Below are positions 41,957 to 50,992 of a stretch of DNA of 64,000 nucleotides, in pieces; within the stretch, counting starts at the first letter, position 1, and each line of letters starts with the position of its first letter. The position numbers were made by a program, and so were the translations under genes. The stretch is from Pseudomonas mangiferae (lineage in GTDB: Bacteria; Pseudomonadota; Gammaproteobacteria; Pseudomonadales; Pseudomonadaceae), in contig NZ_VJOY01000012.1 in NCBI RefSeq assembly GCF_007109405.1, forward strand, positions 1 to 64,000, written 5' to 3'. Below the pieces are notes generated by a model that saw nothing but the letters and a program-made list of their open reading frames with translations, was not told the origin of the DNA and searched no databases.

Positions 41957-44038
41957 TCAGTGCTTGGCCATCTTGGTGTCCAGCGCCACGTAGTCCAGCA
42001 GGATCTGCCCGCTCTCGGTGAGGTAGGCGTCATCCTGGGGCTTGGTCTTTTCCTCCTCCACCGGCAGCGCGTCCTCGTCTTCCTTCTTCAGCTCCTTGAG
42101 CAGCGGCTCGCCCTTGGCCTTGCGGCGGGCGTTCTCCATGGCCAGTTGCTGGTTCTCGATTTCGGTCTGCTGGGCGCGGCGCTTGGCTTCGTTGAGGCTG
42201 ACGGCGGTCTCGTGCATGAGCTTCTGCGCCAGGGCCAGGCGGTCGCGGCTGAAGACGAAGTCCGGGTTGCTCTGGGTGCGGGCGTCGTGGCGGCTCTTGA
42301 GCTGGTCGAGGAATGGCTTGAACGGGTCGTTCGCCGGCTTGATGGCGGGGCGGATGCTGTCCCAGGGCATGGCCTCGGGCAGGGCGCTCTCACCGATTTC
42401 CTTGGTGTCCACCGTGGCCGGGTACTCGATGTCGGGGATCACCCCCTGGTGCTGGGTGCTCTGCCCGGAGACCCGGTAGAACTTCGCCAGGGTCAACTTC
42501 AGTTCGCCGTGGTTGAGGGGCTGGATGGTCTGCACGGTGCCCTTGCCGAAGGTCTGCCCGCCGAGGATCAGCGCACGGTGGTAGTCCTGCATGGCACCGG
42601 CGAAGATTTCCGAGGCGGAGGCGGACAGGCGATTCACCAGCACCGCCATGGGGCCTTTGTAGTAGGCCTTGCCCTCGTCGTCGGCCAGCACGTCGACCCG
42701 ACCGTCACTGTTGCGCACCAGCACCGTCGGACCCTGGTCGATGAACAGGCCGGTCAGCTCGGTGGCTTCCTGCAGCGAGCCGCCGCCGTTGTTGCGCAGG
42801 TCGATGACCACGCCGTCCACGTCCTCTTTCTGCAGCTCGCTGAGCAGGCGCTTCACGTCGCGAGTGGTGCTCTTGTACTCGGGATCGCCGGCGCGGTAGG
42901 CCTTGAAGTCCAGGTAGAAGGCCGGCACCTCGATGATGCCCAGCTTGTAGCGATGGCCCTCGTGGTCGATGTCGATCACCGATTTCTTCGCGGCCTGCTC
43001 TTCCAGCTTCACCGCTTCACGGGTGATGGAAACGATCTTGCTGGAGTCGTCGTTGGGGGCATTGCTGGCCGGGATGACCTCCAGGCGCACCCGGGAGCCC
43101 TTGGGCCCGCGGATCAGCTTGACCACCTCGTCGAGGCGCCAGCCGATCACGTCCACCATCTCGCCGTTGTCCTGGGCGACGCCGACGATCTTGTCGGAGG
43201 GGGCGATCTGCTTGCTCTTCTCGGCCGGGCCGGCGGGTACCAGACGCACCACCTTGGTGTGGTCGGCATCGCTCTGCAGGACGGCGCCGATGCCTTCCAG
43301 CGAGAGGCTCATGTTGATATCGAAGTTCTCCGCGTTGTCCGGGGAGAGGTAGTTGGTGTGGGGGTCGTAGGTCTGGGCGAAGGCGTTGATGTAGGTCTGG
43401 AAGATGTCCTCGGCGCGGGTCTGCTCGAGGCGCGCGTACTGCCGCTTGTAGCGTTTCACCAGCAGGTCCTGGATGGCCTTGGTTTCCTTGCCGGCGATCT
43501 TCAGGCGCAGCACCTCGTCCTTGACCTTCTTGCGCCAGAGTTCGTCCAGGGCGGCACTGTCCTTGGCCCAGGCGGCCTTCTCGCGGTCCAGTTCCATGTC
43601 CTCGTCGACGCCGAAGTCGATGCTGTCGACGCCCTTGTTCAGCTGGGCGAGGGCATAGTCCATGCGCTGCTTGAGGCGGTCCAGGTAGCGCTTGTAGATG
43701 GAGAAGCCCGGTTCCAGGTCGCCGTTCTTCAGGAAGTCGTCGAACTTCGTGCGCCAGCGATCGAACTCGGCGATGTCGCCGGCGGTGAAGTACATCCGCG
43801 CCGGGTCGAGCATCTTGAGGTAGCCCTCGTAGATCTTCACCGAGCGTTCGTCGTTCAGCGGCGGCTTGTTGTAGTGGTGGCGCTTGAGCAACTCCACCAC
43901 GTTGAGACTGGCCACCACCTGTTCGCGGTCGGGTTGCAGCGCGTCCCAGCTGTTCTGGGGCGAGACCTTCGCCTGCAGCGGCAGGGCGCTCAGGCCGAGG
44001 ATCAGGGCGAGGGTGGTGCAGGGGAGGAAGCGCTTCAT
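41957..44038 (-). CDS. prc: Tail-specific periplasmic protease Prc (AlgO)
   Basis: 693 residues. A signal peptide (MKRFLPCTTLALILGLSALPLQA) exports it to the periplasm. A PDZ domain (about 240-325, 'LSLEGIGAVLQSDADHTKVVRLVPAGPA') is followed by the S41 peptidase domain with the Ser/Lys dyad in 'NRLSASASEIFAGAMQDY' and 'LGGQTFGKGTVQT', and a C-terminal DUF3340-type region. It cleaves proteins from the C-terminus; in P. aeruginosa AlgO helps degrade MucA and so affects the AlgU envelope-stress response. Start at 44038 chosen from the signal peptide. Confidence 0.95.
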   Translation of the reverse strand: MKRFLPCTTLALILGLSALPLQAKVSPQNSWDALQPDREQVVASLNVVELLKRHHYNKPPLNDERSVKIYEGYLKMLDPARMYFTAGDIAEFDRWRTKFDDFLKNGDLEPGFSIYKRYLDRLKQRMDYALAQLNKGVDSIDFGVDEDMELDREKAAWAKDSAALDELWRKKVKDEVLRLKIAGKETKAIQDLLVKRYKRQYARLEQTRAEDIFQTYINAFAQTYDPHTNYLSPDNAENFDINMSLSLEGIGAVLQSDADHTKVVRLVPAGPAEKSKQIAPSDKIVGVAQDNGEMVDVIGWRLDEVVKLIRGPKGSRVRLEVIPASNAPNDDSSKIVSITREAVKLEEQAAKKSVIDIDHEGHRYKLGIIEVPAFYLDFKAYRAGDPEYKSTTRDVKRLLSELQKEDVDGVVIDLRNNGGGSLQEATELTGLFIDQGPTVLVRNSDGRVDVLADDEGKAYYKGPMAVLVNRLSASASEIFAGAMQDYHRALILGGQTFGKGTVQTIQPLNHGELKLTLAKFYRVSGQSTQHQGVIPDIEYPATVDTKEIGESALPEAMPWDSIRPAIKPANDPFKPFLDQLKSRHDARTQSNPDFVFSRDRLALAQKLMHETAVSLNEAKRRAQQTEIENQQLAMENARRKAKGEPLLKELKKEDEDALPVEEEKTKPQDDAYLTESGQILLDYVALDTKMAKH

Positions 44039-44162
44039 GCTGATTCGACGTCGGGACCGGTGATAACGCATATTAGGCCGTCATTGGAGGCGCCGGGTTC
44101 AACCGGCACAATGCGAAAGCCCGGCATCCGCCGGGCTGGTTCGAACTCACTATGGAGGCAGC

Positions 44163-45125
44163 GTGAAGGCATTGCAAGGCGTCGAAGGACGCGTCGAATG
44201 GCAAGAACGACCCTCTCCGGACTGCGACGCGGGGCAGATCCGCGTGCGTGTGGCAGCCGCCGGATTGAACCGTGCCGACCTGCTGCAGCGGGCCGGTTCC
44301 TACCCACCGCCGCCCGGTGCCAGCGATACCCTGGGGCTGGAATGCGCCGGGGTGGTCAGCGAAGTCGGACCCGGTGTCGACTGGAACGTGGGCGACCGGG
44401 TGTGCTGCCTGCTGGCGGGGGGCGGCATGGCCCAGGAGGTGGTGCTGGACGCCCGCCATGCGCTGCCGGTACCGGAGGGCCTGTCCCTCGCCCAGGCGGC
44501 GGCATTGCCCGAGGTGTACGCCACCGCCTGGCTCAACCTGTTCCAGTTGGCGCGCCTGCAGCCGGGCGAGAAGGTGCTGCTGCACGCCGGCGCCAGCGGT
44601 GTGGGGTCGGCGGCGATCCAGCTGTGCAAGGCGTTCGGCAACCCGTGCTGGGTGAGCGTCGGCTCCGAGGAGCGCCTGGCGCACTGCATCGCCCTGGGCG
44701 CCCAGGGCGGCGTGCTGCGCAAGCAGAACCTGGAGAGCCTGCGGGAGCTGGGTCCGTTCGACGTGATCCTCGATCCGGTCGGCGGCCAGTACGCGGAACT
44801 CAACCTGGGCCTGCTGGCGCGAGACGGCCGCTGGGTGAACATCGGCCTGATGGGCGGCCGCGAGGCGCGCCTGGACATGGCGCAACTGCTGGGCAAGCGG
44901 GTCCAGGTGATCGGTTCGACCCTGCGCAACCGCGACGACGGCTTCAAGGCCGAGTTGCTGGCGGACCTGCGCCGGCAGGTCTGGCCGCTGTTCGCCGAAG
45001 GCCGGCTCGATCCGTTGCTGCAGCGCCGTTTCAGCCAGGACGAGGCGGCCGATGCGTTCGCCGCCCTGGAGAGCAACCAGATCGCCGGGAAGATCGCCCT
45101 GGTACTGGACCCGGACCTGGCCTGA
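44163..45125 (+). CDS. NAD(P)H quinone oxidoreductase (zeta-crystallin/PIG3-like)
   Basis: 320 residues, medium-chain dehydrogenase without the catalytic zinc ligands. Segments: 'VRVAAAGLNRADLLQRAGSYPPPPGASDTLGLECAGVV', the cofactor-binding 'KVLLHAGASGVGSAAIQLCKAFG' (GxGxxA type) and 'LDPVGGQYAELNLGLLARDGRWVNIGLMGG'. It should reduce quinones using NADPH in the cytosol. The start is GTG. It is divergent from prc. Confidence 0.9.
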   Translation: MKALQGVEGRVEWQERPSPDCDAGQIRVRVAAAGLNRADLLQRAGSYPPPPGASDTLGLECAGVVSEVGPGVDWNVGDRVCCLLAGGGMAQEVVLDARHALPVPEGLSLAQAAALPEVYATAWLNLFQLARLQPGEKVLLHAGASGVGSAAIQLCKAFGNPCWVSVGSEERLAHCIALGAQGGVLRKQNLESLRELGPFDVILDPVGGQYAELNLGLLARDGRWVNIGLMGGREARLDMAQLLGKRVQVIGSTLRNRDDGFKAELLADLRRQVWPLFAEGRLDPLLQRRFSQDEAADAFAALESNQIAGKIALVLDPDLA

Positions 45126-45178
45126 GCGCCAACCCGTGCGTCGGACGGGCGCCACGGGCCATGATTTAGTGAAGCAAT

Positions 45179-45229
45179 CATGGTCATGGCTATAAGCAAT
45201 GAGGCTTTTGCCTCGTGGCGTCCTAAGAT
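45179..45229 (+). promoter_or_regulatory. Putative OxyR-regulated promoter of ahpC
   Basis: Four tetramers at 7-bp spacing, CATG-N7-CTAT-N7-GAGG-N7-CTCG (45179-45215), resemble the OxyR site ATAG-N7-CTAT-N7-ATAG-N7-CTAT; only CTAT is exact. A -10-like TAAGAT follows (45224-45229) without a good -35, as expected where OxyR recruits polymerase. The tract is 47 bp before the ahpC start. Confidence 0.5.
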
Positions 45230-45275
45230 TGACCTCAGTTTCCGAACTGCATACATCCCAACCAAGGAGTCAGCA

Positions 45276-45839
45276 ATGTCCGTGATCAACACGCAAATCA
45301 AGCCCTTCAAAGCGCAAGCGTTCAAAGCCGGCAAGTTCATCGAAGTGAGCGACGCCGACCTGAAAGGCAAATGGTCCGTGTTCTTCTTCTACCCGGCCGA
45401 CTTCACCTTCGTCTGCCCGACCGAACTGGGTGACGTCGCCGACCACTACGAAGAGTTCCAGAAGATCGGTGTGGAGATCTTCTCCGTGTCCACCGACACC
45501 CACTTCACCCACAAGGCCTGGCACGACAGCTCCGAGACCATCGGCAAGATCCAGTACGCCATGATCGGCGACCCGACCCTGCAGATCAGCCGCAACTTCG
45601 AAGTGCTGCGTGAAGACCAGGGCCTGGCCAACCGCGGTACCTACATCGTCGACCCGGAAGGCATCATCCAGGCTTTGGAAATCACTGCCGAAGGCATCGG
45701 CCGCGACGCGTCCGACCTGCTGCGCAAGGTGAAAGCGGCCCAGTACGTCGCCAGCCACCCGGGTGAAGTCTGCCCGGCCAAGTGGAAGGAAGGCGAAGCC
45801 ACCCTGGCCCCGTCCCTGGATCTGGTCGGCAAGATCTAA
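45276..45839 (+). CDS. ahpC: Alkyl hydroperoxide reductase subunit C
   Basis: 187 residues, typical 2-Cys peroxiredoxin. The peroxidatic Cys47 is in [10 protein letters not shown] and the resolving Cys166 in GEVCPAKW. It reduces H2O2 and organic hydroperoxides in the cytosol as a decamer, recycled by AhpF encoded next. AAGGAG precedes the ATG at 45276 by 9 nt. An OxyR-like promoter lies upstream. The opening [21 protein letters not shown] is typical of the E. coli-type AhpC. Confidence 0.97.
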   Translation: MSVINTQIKPFKAQAFKAGKFIEVSDADLKGKWSVFFFYPADFTFVCPTELGDVADHYEEFQKIGVEIFSVSTDTHFTHKAWHDSSETIGKIQYAMIGDPTLQISRNFEVLREDQGLANRGTYIVDPEGIIQALEITAEGIGRDASDLLRKVKAAQYVASHPGEVCPAKWKEGEATLAPSLDLVGKI

Positions 45840-45854
45840 GCGTCACCCCCCGAA

Positions 45855-45875
45855 GCGGACGGCCCGGCCGTCCGC
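45855..45875 (+). repeat. Hairpin after ahpC
   Basis: GCGGACGG-CCCGG-CCGTCCGC, perfect 8-bp arms, 15 bp after the ahpC stop; probably stabilises the ahpC mRNA 3' end. Confidence 0.6.
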
Positions 45876-45889
45876 TGCGTCTCCCGAAT

Positions 45890-45939
45890 CCCCTCGCCCG
45901 TCACGGGTGGGTGCTCCGCACCCGCCGAGGGGTTTCTTT
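45890..45939 (+). terminator. Attenuator-like terminator between ahpC and ahpF
   Basis: CCCCTCG and CGAGGGG enclose an inner hairpin GGGTGC-TCC-GCACCC, followed by TTTCTTT. Placed 26 bp before ahpF, it should let most transcripts end after ahpC, matching the greater need for AhpC than AhpF. Confidence 0.75.
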
Positions 45940-45964
45940 GCCCGTCATGACAGGAATCGCACGC

Positions 45965-47521
45965 ATGTTGGACGCCAACCTGAAGTCCCAGTTGAAGGCC
46001 TATCTGGAAAAGGTCACCCAGCCGTTCGAGATCGTCGCGTCCCTCGATGACAGCGACAAATCCGCCGAGCTCAAGGGCCTGCTGGACGATATCGTCGGCC
46101 TGACCGACAAGATCACCCTGAAGACCGATGGCGACGATGCCCGCACGCCGTCCTTCGCCTTGAACCGCCCCGGCGTCGATATCGGCCTGCGGTTCGCCGG
46201 CATCCCCATGGGCCACGAATTCACGTCTCTGGTGCTCGCGCTGCTGCAAGTCGGCGGCCACCCGTCCAAGGAAAGCGCCGAGTTGCTGGATCAGGTGCGC
46301 AACCTGGACGGCGAGTACCACTTCGAAACCTATTTCTCCCTGTCCTGCCAGAACTGCCCGGACGTGGTCCAGGCCCTCAACCTGATGGCAGTGCTGAACC
46401 CCAACGTGCGCCACGTCGCCATCGACGGCGCGCTGTTCCAGGACGAGGTCAGCGAGCGGCAGATCATGTCCGTACCGAGCGTCTACCTGAACGGCGAGCC
46501 GTTCGGCCAGGGCCGCATGGGCATCGCCGAGATCGTCGCCAAGCTGGACACCGGTGCCTCCGCCCGGGATGCCGAGAAACTCAATGCCAAGGCGCCGTTC
46601 GACGTGCTGATCATCGGTGGTGGCCCGGCTGGTGCCGCCGCGGCGATCTATGCCGCCCGCAAGGGTATCCGCACCGGCGTCGCCGCCGAGCGCTTCGGCG
46701 GTCAGGTGCTGGACACCATGGCCATCGAGAACTTCATTTCGGTGCCGGAAACCGAGGGGCCGAAACTGGCCCGGGCGCTGGAAGAGCACGTCAAGGCCTA
46801 CGAGGTGGACGTGATGAACCTGCAGCGCGCCGCCAGCCTGACCCCCGCCAGCGAAGCCGGCGGGTTGCACGAGGTGGCCTTCGCCAGTGGCGCGACCCTC
46901 AAGGCGAAGACCGTGATCCTCGCCACCGGCGCCCGCTGGCGCGAGATGAACGTGCCCGGCGAGCAGGAATACCGCGGCCGCGGGGTCGCCTACTGCCCCC
47001 ACTGCGACGGCCCGCTGTTCAAGGGCAAGCGGGTGGCGGTGATCGGCGGCGGCAACTCCGGCGTCGAGGCGGCCATCGACCTGGCGGGTATCGTCGCCCA
47101 GGTGACCCTGCTGGAGTTCGATAGCACGCTGCGCGCCGATGCCGTGCTGCAGAAGAAGCTCTACAGCCTGCCCAACGTGACGGTGGTCACCAGCGCGCTG
47201 ACCAGCGAAGTGAAGGGCGACGGCCAGAAGGTCAGCGGCCTGGTGTACAAGGACCGCAACTCCGACGCGTTCGTCAGCCTGGAACTGGAAGGCATCTTCG
47301 TGCAGATCGGCCTGCTGCCCAACTCCGACTGGCTCAAGGGCACGGTGGAGCTGTCCCCGCGCGGCGAGATCATCGTCGATGCCCGGGGCGAGACCTCGCT
47401 GCCCGGGGTGTTCGCCGCCGGCGACGTGACCACGGTGCCGTACAAGCAGATCGTGATCGCCGTGGGCGAAGGCGCCAAGGCCTCCCTGAGCGCCTTCGAC
47501 CACCTGATCCGCAGCGTCTGA
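45965..47521 (+). CDS. ahpF: Alkyl hydroperoxide reductase subunit F
   Basis: 518 residues. The N-terminal double-thioredoxin domain (about 1-200) has the CxxC pair in [11 protein letters not shown]. The C-terminal thioredoxin-reductase-like part binds FAD ([20 protein letters not shown]) and NAD(P)H ([19 protein letters not shown]) and has the second redox pair in YCPHCDGP; the ending '[35 protein letters not shown]' is diagnostic. It passes electrons from NADH to AhpC. Start 45965 has AGGA 9 nt upstream. Confidence 0.97.
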   Translation: MLDANLKSQLKAYLEKVTQPFEIVASLDDSDKSAELKGLLDDIVGLTDKITLKTDGDDARTPSFALNRPGVDIGLRFAGIPMGHEFTSLVLALLQVGGHPSKESAELLDQVRNLDGEYHFETYFSLSCQNCPDVVQALNLMAVLNPNVRHVAIDGALFQDEVSERQIMSVPSVYLNGEPFGQGRMGIAEIVAKLDTGASARDAEKLNAKAPFDVLIIGGGPAGAAAAIYAARKGIRTGVAAERFGGQVLDTMAIENFISVPETEGPKLARALEEHVKAYEVDVMNLQRAASLTPASEAGGLHEVAFASGATLKAKTVILATGARWREMNVPGEQEYRGRGVAYCPHCDGPLFKGKRVAVIGGGNSGVEAAIDLAGIVAQVTLLEFDSTLRADAVLQKKLYSLPNVTVVTSALTSEVKGDGQKVSGLVYKDRNSDAFVSLELEGIFVQIGLLPNSDWLKGTVELSPRGEIIVDARGETSLPGVFAAGDVTTVPYKQIVIAVGEGAKASLSAFDHLIRSV

Positions 47522-47561
47522 TCTACCCGGGGCGCGGTCCGGCCGCGTTGCCTGCCTTCAC

Positions 47562-47592
47562 CCACGGCCCGCGCGAGCGGGCCGTGGCGTTT
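47562..47592 (+). terminator. Terminator of ahpF
   Basis: CCACGGCCCGC-GCGA-GCGGGCCGTGG, a perfect 11-bp stem with tetraloop, then CGTTTCC, 41 bp after the ahpF stop. Confidence 0.85.
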
Positions 47593-47621
47593 CCGGTATC
47601 CTGCCGGCTTTTCCTGCCAGG

Positions 47622-48161
47622 ATGCCCGTCGTGGAACAGTCCCTCGTCGAACTCATCACCCTCATCAGCTCCGGCTGCATGAGTGAAGCGGACATCGCCC
47701 GCATCGCCGCCGAAGCGGCCCAGGCCTATGCCGACCCGGAGGCTTTCCTCGCCGCCAACCCGGACATCAACTACGACGACGATTTCCCGATTCCCCTGGG
47801 GGAATGGGTGGTGGTGGGCAGCCTGCCGGACACCGTGCTGTTCCAGGCGGACCGCTACGACGAGCTGTTCGAGCGGATCACCGGATCCTTCAGCGATGCC
47901 GTCACCTTCACCATCAAGCCGCGCCAGTTGGCCAAGGTGGAGGCCCTGCGAGCGCTGAACAGCATCCAGGTTCAGCTGAGCAGCCTCTACCCGGAGAAGG
48001 GCGGCTACGTGCTGGTGGATTTCAGCGAGCCTCTGGATGACGAATTGCAGTGCGTGCTGGTGTACACCTGCGACCTGCCACGGGTGATGGCCCTGGCGGT
48101 GGAGGTGGGGATCGCCGCTGCGCCCGCCTACGAGTCGTTGCGGGCCGCACTCGCGACCTGA
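47622..48161 (+). CDS. Hypothetical protein (179 aa)
   Basis: 179 residues, cytoplasmic, acidic. 'EQSLVELITLISSGCMSEADIARIAAEAAQAYADPEAFLAANPDINYDDDFPIPLGEWVVVGSLPDTVLFQADRYDELF' begins helical and turns to a beta-rich domain; the end is 'ALAVEVGIAAAPAYESLRAAL'. I do not recognise a named family. It has its own start after the ahpF terminator and its 3' end leads to the second palindromic repeat. GTG 47631 is a possible alternative start. Confidence 0.72.
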   Translation: MPVVEQSLVELITLISSGCMSEADIARIAAEAAQAYADPEAFLAANPDINYDDDFPIPLGEWVVVGSLPDTVLFQADRYDELFERITGSFSDAVTFTIKPRQLAKVEALRALNSIQVQLSSLYPEKGGYVLVDFSEPLDDELQCVLVYTCDLPRVMALAVEVGIAAAPAYESLRAALAT

Positions 48162-48244
48162 ACGGTCGGACCGGGTGCCGGGAACGCTAACGGCACCATG
48201 GGGGGCACCGCCCGAAGGCTCGCAGCGCCCGGTCGCCGGGCTGG

Positions 48245-48374
48245 TCAGGTGCTGTAGGAAACGTGCCTGCACTCGGTGAGCGTCGGTTCGGACTGCGCAT
48301 CCACCGAGGGTGAATTCCGCGTCCTCGCTTGCCTTTGCCCGCCTGACCGCCGGCGACTTGTCCTGCGGAGCTAG
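48245..48374. repeat. Palindromic repeat element, diverged copy 2
   Basis: Matches copy 1 (23988-24134) in the same orientation. The stretch from 48248 (GGTGCTGTAGGAAACGTGCC...) has 5 mismatches in 32 to copy 1 from 23991, and the right half shares GTGAATTCCGCGTCCTCGCTTG against GTAAACTCCGCTTCTTCGCCTG and the GCCTGACC segment. The core is GC-rich and the terminal inverted repeats have decayed. As with copy 1, it lies between convergent genes and its right end (CTAG) contains the stop codon of the minus-strand gene. Confidence 0.7.
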
Positions 48375-49234
48375 TGCAGGTGCAGGATCAGCGCGCCGAG
48401 GATCACCGTGCCGACGCCGCTCCACTGCACGGGGTTCAGGCGCTCCTTGAACAGCAGCACGCCGAGGATCGCCGCGATGCCGCCGGACAGGGTGCTGAGC
48501 ACGGTCACCACGGCGACCGAGCCCTGCAGGGCGCCTACCGAGAAGGCGGAGAACGCGCTGAGGTTCATCAGGCTTGCGGCCAGCAGGGAGCCCACGTATT
48601 TCAACGGCGGCCGGCTGAACTGGCCTGGTCGCCTGAGCAAGGCGCCGGTCAGCGACAGCAGCCCCACGGCATAGCCCACCCACAGCACCGGCACGACGCC
48701 CATCGCCGGCAGCGCGTAGCGGCCTTGCAGCCAGAAGCTGCACCCGTAGAGCAGGGCCGCGAGGATGGCGAAGCCCAGCGCCTGTCGCGGCGCATGGTTT
48801 TTCTGCGGGGGGCGGCCGAAGGTGACGGCGGTGAGGGCCACGCCCAGCAGGCAGGCGCCGAGCCCCAGCCCTTGCAGCGTGCCCAGGTGTTCGCCGGACA
48901 GCCAGGAAAGCAGCGCCGTCACCGCGCCGTAGCTGGTGACCACCGGCGCGACGATGGCCGCCTGGCCGACGGAAAAGGCCCGCGACAGGGTAAGGGCACC
49001 GGAAACGGTGAAGAGTGCGGCCAGCAGGGCGCTGCCCCAGGCGGCCCAGGGCGCCGCCAGGGCACCCTGCGCGATGTGCGGAAAGGCCACCACGACCAGG
49101 CTGACCATCAGGAAACCCAGCGCCTGGCCGAAAAACACCGTCCTCTGCACCCCCACGTTGCGGGTGTTGAAGCCAGCGAGAAAATCGGTGACGCCCCAGC
49201 ACAGCGCGGCGAGCAGGCCCATCAGAACGTCCAA
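48371..49234 (-). CDS. EamA/DMT-superfamily transporter
   Basis: 287 residues, ten helices in two EamA repeats ('LMGLLAALCWGVTDFLAGFNTRNVG' opening; 'LSTLSGGIAAILGVLLFKERLNPVQWSGVGTVILGALIL' ending). Inner-membrane exporter or importer of unknown metabolites. The start is TTG at 49234, supported by GAGGAG 5 nt upstream; the ATG at 49222 lies too far from it. It is on the same strand as, and 115 bp after, the HAD phosphatase gene, so it may extend that operon. Confidence 0.86.
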   Translation of the reverse strand: MDVLMGLLAALCWGVTDFLAGFNTRNVGVQRTVFFGQALGFLMVSLVVVAFPHIAQGALAAPWAAWGSALLAALFTVSGALTLSRAFSVGQAAIVAPVVTSYGAVTALLSWLSGEHLGTLQGLGLGACLLGVALTAVTFGRPPQKNHAPRQALGFAILAALLYGCSFWLQGRYALPAMGVVPVLWVGYAVGLLSLTGALLRRPGQFSRPPLKYVGSLLAASLMNLSAFSAFSVGALQGSVAVVTVLSTLSGGIAAILGVLLFKERLNPVQWSGVGTVILGALILHLH

Positions 49235-49349
49235 GGCAGCTCCTCAAGCGCCGGCAGGGGTGCCGACTATAGCGTCATGTGCAGGTCGCGCGTCGCCAGT
49301 CGTTCTCCCAGCGATTGAAGAGGCTACGCGTACCGGCTGCGGGAGCGTT

Positions 49350-50003
49350 TCAGCGCCAGGTGAGGATCGGCCAGCCGGCGGCCTGGGCATGGGCGCGCAA
49401 GGCAGGGTCCGGGTTGACCGCATGGGGGTGGTCGACCCGCTGCAACAGCGGTAGGTCGTTGCGCGAGTCCGAATAGAAGCTGGCGCCCCGCAGGGTCTCG
49501 CCCTGTTCCTCCAGCCAGGCGTGCAGGCGCGTCACCTTGCCATCCCGGTAGGTGAGCACGCCGCGGGTGCGACCGCTGTAGCTGCCGTGCTGCTCCTCCA
49601 GGTCGATGGCGAGCACCTCGTCGATACCCAGGCGCGCGGCGATCGCGGCCACCAGGAAATGCGCCGAGGCGGAGATCACCAGCAGGCGGTCGCCGGCCGC
49701 CCGGTGGCGTGCCAGGCAACGGCAGGCGTCGCTGTAGAACAGGGGTTCGACGACGTCCTCGACGAAGGGCTCCACCACGAAGGCCACCTCGTCCACGGTA
49801 CGCCCCACCAGGGGCGCCAGGCTGAAGGCCATGTAGTCTTCCATGGCCAGCTTGCCCTCGCCGTAGAGGGCCATGAGCGCTTCGTCGCGTTGCACGAAGC
49901 TGTCCGCGTCGACCCAGCCCAGGTGCGCCATGTGGTGGCTCCAGAGGCTGGCGCAGTCGCCGTGGATCAGCGTTTCGTCGAGGTCGAAGATCGCCAGTGC
50001 CAT
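49350..50003 (-). CDS. HAD-superfamily phosphatase (SerB-like, subfamily IB)
   Basis: 217 residues. Motif I 'AIFDLDETLIHGD' gives nucleophile Asp6 and Asp8; motif II is 'LLVISASAHFLV'; the late acidic motif is 'SFYSDSRNDLPLL'. The cap between about 15 and 95 fits the helical IB type of SerB-related phosphatases. It should remove phosphate from a small metabolite in the cytosol. Its ATG shares one base with the ABC ATPase stop, tying it to the importer operon; it probably handles a phosphorylated product of the imported substrate (inference). Confidence 0.88.
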   Translation of the reverse strand: MALAIFDLDETLIHGDCASLWSHHMAHLGWVDADSFVQRDEALMALYGEGKLAMEDYMAFSLAPLVGRTVDEVAFVVEPFVEDVVEPLFYSDACRCLARHRAAGDRLLVISASAHFLVAAIAARLGIDEVLAIDLEEQHGSYSGRTRGVLTYRDGKVTRLHAWLEEQGETLRGASFYSDSRNDLPLLQRVDHPHAVNPDPALRAHAQAAGWPILTWR

Positions 50004-50992
50004 CAGGCCACCTCGCGCACGGCGGCGGCGTCGATCACCAATCGCAGGGCCTGGCCGTCGCCATAGAGGTCGTCCGCCGAGCGGTTCAGCACGTCCACCA
50101 GCAGCTCCACGCCGCGGGCCTCGACCCGGTAGCGGATGACGTTGCCCAGCAGGCTGTGGCCGCGCACCTGGGCCTCGATCCCGGCGTCGCCGCCGATGCC
50201 GATGGATTCCGGGCGGATCGCCACCCGGCCGTTCACCGGGCGCGCCAGCAGGCGGCTGGCGCTGTCCGCGTCGAGCAGGTTGTAGTTGCCGATGAAGCCG
50301 GCGGCGAAGGCGTTCACCGGTGTGGTGTAGAGGGTCTCGGCGTCGCCGCTCTGGACGATCCGCCCGGCATCCATGAGGAAGATGCGGTCGGACAGGGTCA
50401 GTGCTTCTTCCTGGTCATGGGTGACGAAGAGGGTCGTCAGGCCCAGTTCCAGCTGGATGCGACGGATCTGCTCGCGCAGGTGCTTGCGGATGCGCGCGTC
50501 AAGGGCGGACAGCGGCTCGTCCAGCAACAGCAGGCGCGGCCGGGTCACCAGGGAACGGGCCAGCGCCACCCGCTGGCACTGGCCGCCGGATAGCTGGTGC
50601 GGGTAGCGACCCGCCAGCTCCCCCAGCTCCACCAGTTCCAGGACTTCGCGCACCCGCTGGTCGCGGTCGCCGGGGGCCACCTTCTGCATGCGCAGGCCGA
50701 AGGCCACGTTCTGCTCCACGGTCATGTTGGGGAACAGCGCGTAGCTCTGGAACACCATGCCGATGCCGCGTTTCTGCGGCGTCAGCGGAACCAGGTCCTG
50801 GCCATCCAGGAGGATGCGTCCGCCGTTCACTTCGGTCAGCCCGGCGATGCAGCGCAGCAGGGTGGACTTGCCGCAGCCGGACGGCCCCAGCAGCGTGACG
50901 AATTCGCCCTGGGCGATCTCGCAGTCGATGTCGCTGAAGATGGGGGTGGCGCCGTAGCGTTTGTGCAGGCCCTGGATGCTCAGGAAACTCAT
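50003..50992 (-). CDS. ABC importer ATPase (PotA/FbpC/PhnT type)
   Basis: 329 residues. Walker A GPSGCGKST, Q-loop 'GMVFQSYALFPNMTVEQNVAFGLRM', signature LSGGQ, Walker B LLLLDEPLSALD and the switch His in FVTHDQEEA are all present (within residues 1-240). A C-terminal TOBE-type regulatory domain follows. It drives uptake through the two permeases encoded upstream. Start 50992 overlaps the permease stop by 4 bp. Confidence 0.93.
   Translation of the reverse strand: MSFLSIQGLHKRYGATPIFSDIDCEIAQGEFVTLLGPSGCGKSTLLRCIAGLTEVNGGRILLDGQDLVPLTPQKRGIGMVFQSYALFPNMTVEQNVAFGLRMQKVAPGDRDQRVREVLELVELGELAGRYPHQLSGGQCQRVALARSLVTRPRLLLLDEPLSALDARIRKHLREQIRRIQLELGLTTLFVTHDQEEALTLSDRIFLMDAGRIVQSGDAETLYTTPVNAFAAGFIGNYNLLDADSASRLLARPVNGRVAIRPESIGIGGDAGIEAQVRGHSLLGNVIRYRVEARGVELLVDVLNRSADDLYGDGQALRLVIDAAAVREVA

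Noticed and set aside
41960-45169. Open frame of about 1070 codons on the plus strand opposite prc
   Set aside because: Antisense shadow of prc running into the quinone oxidoreductase gene in the wrong frame; no family pattern and no ribosome-binding site.
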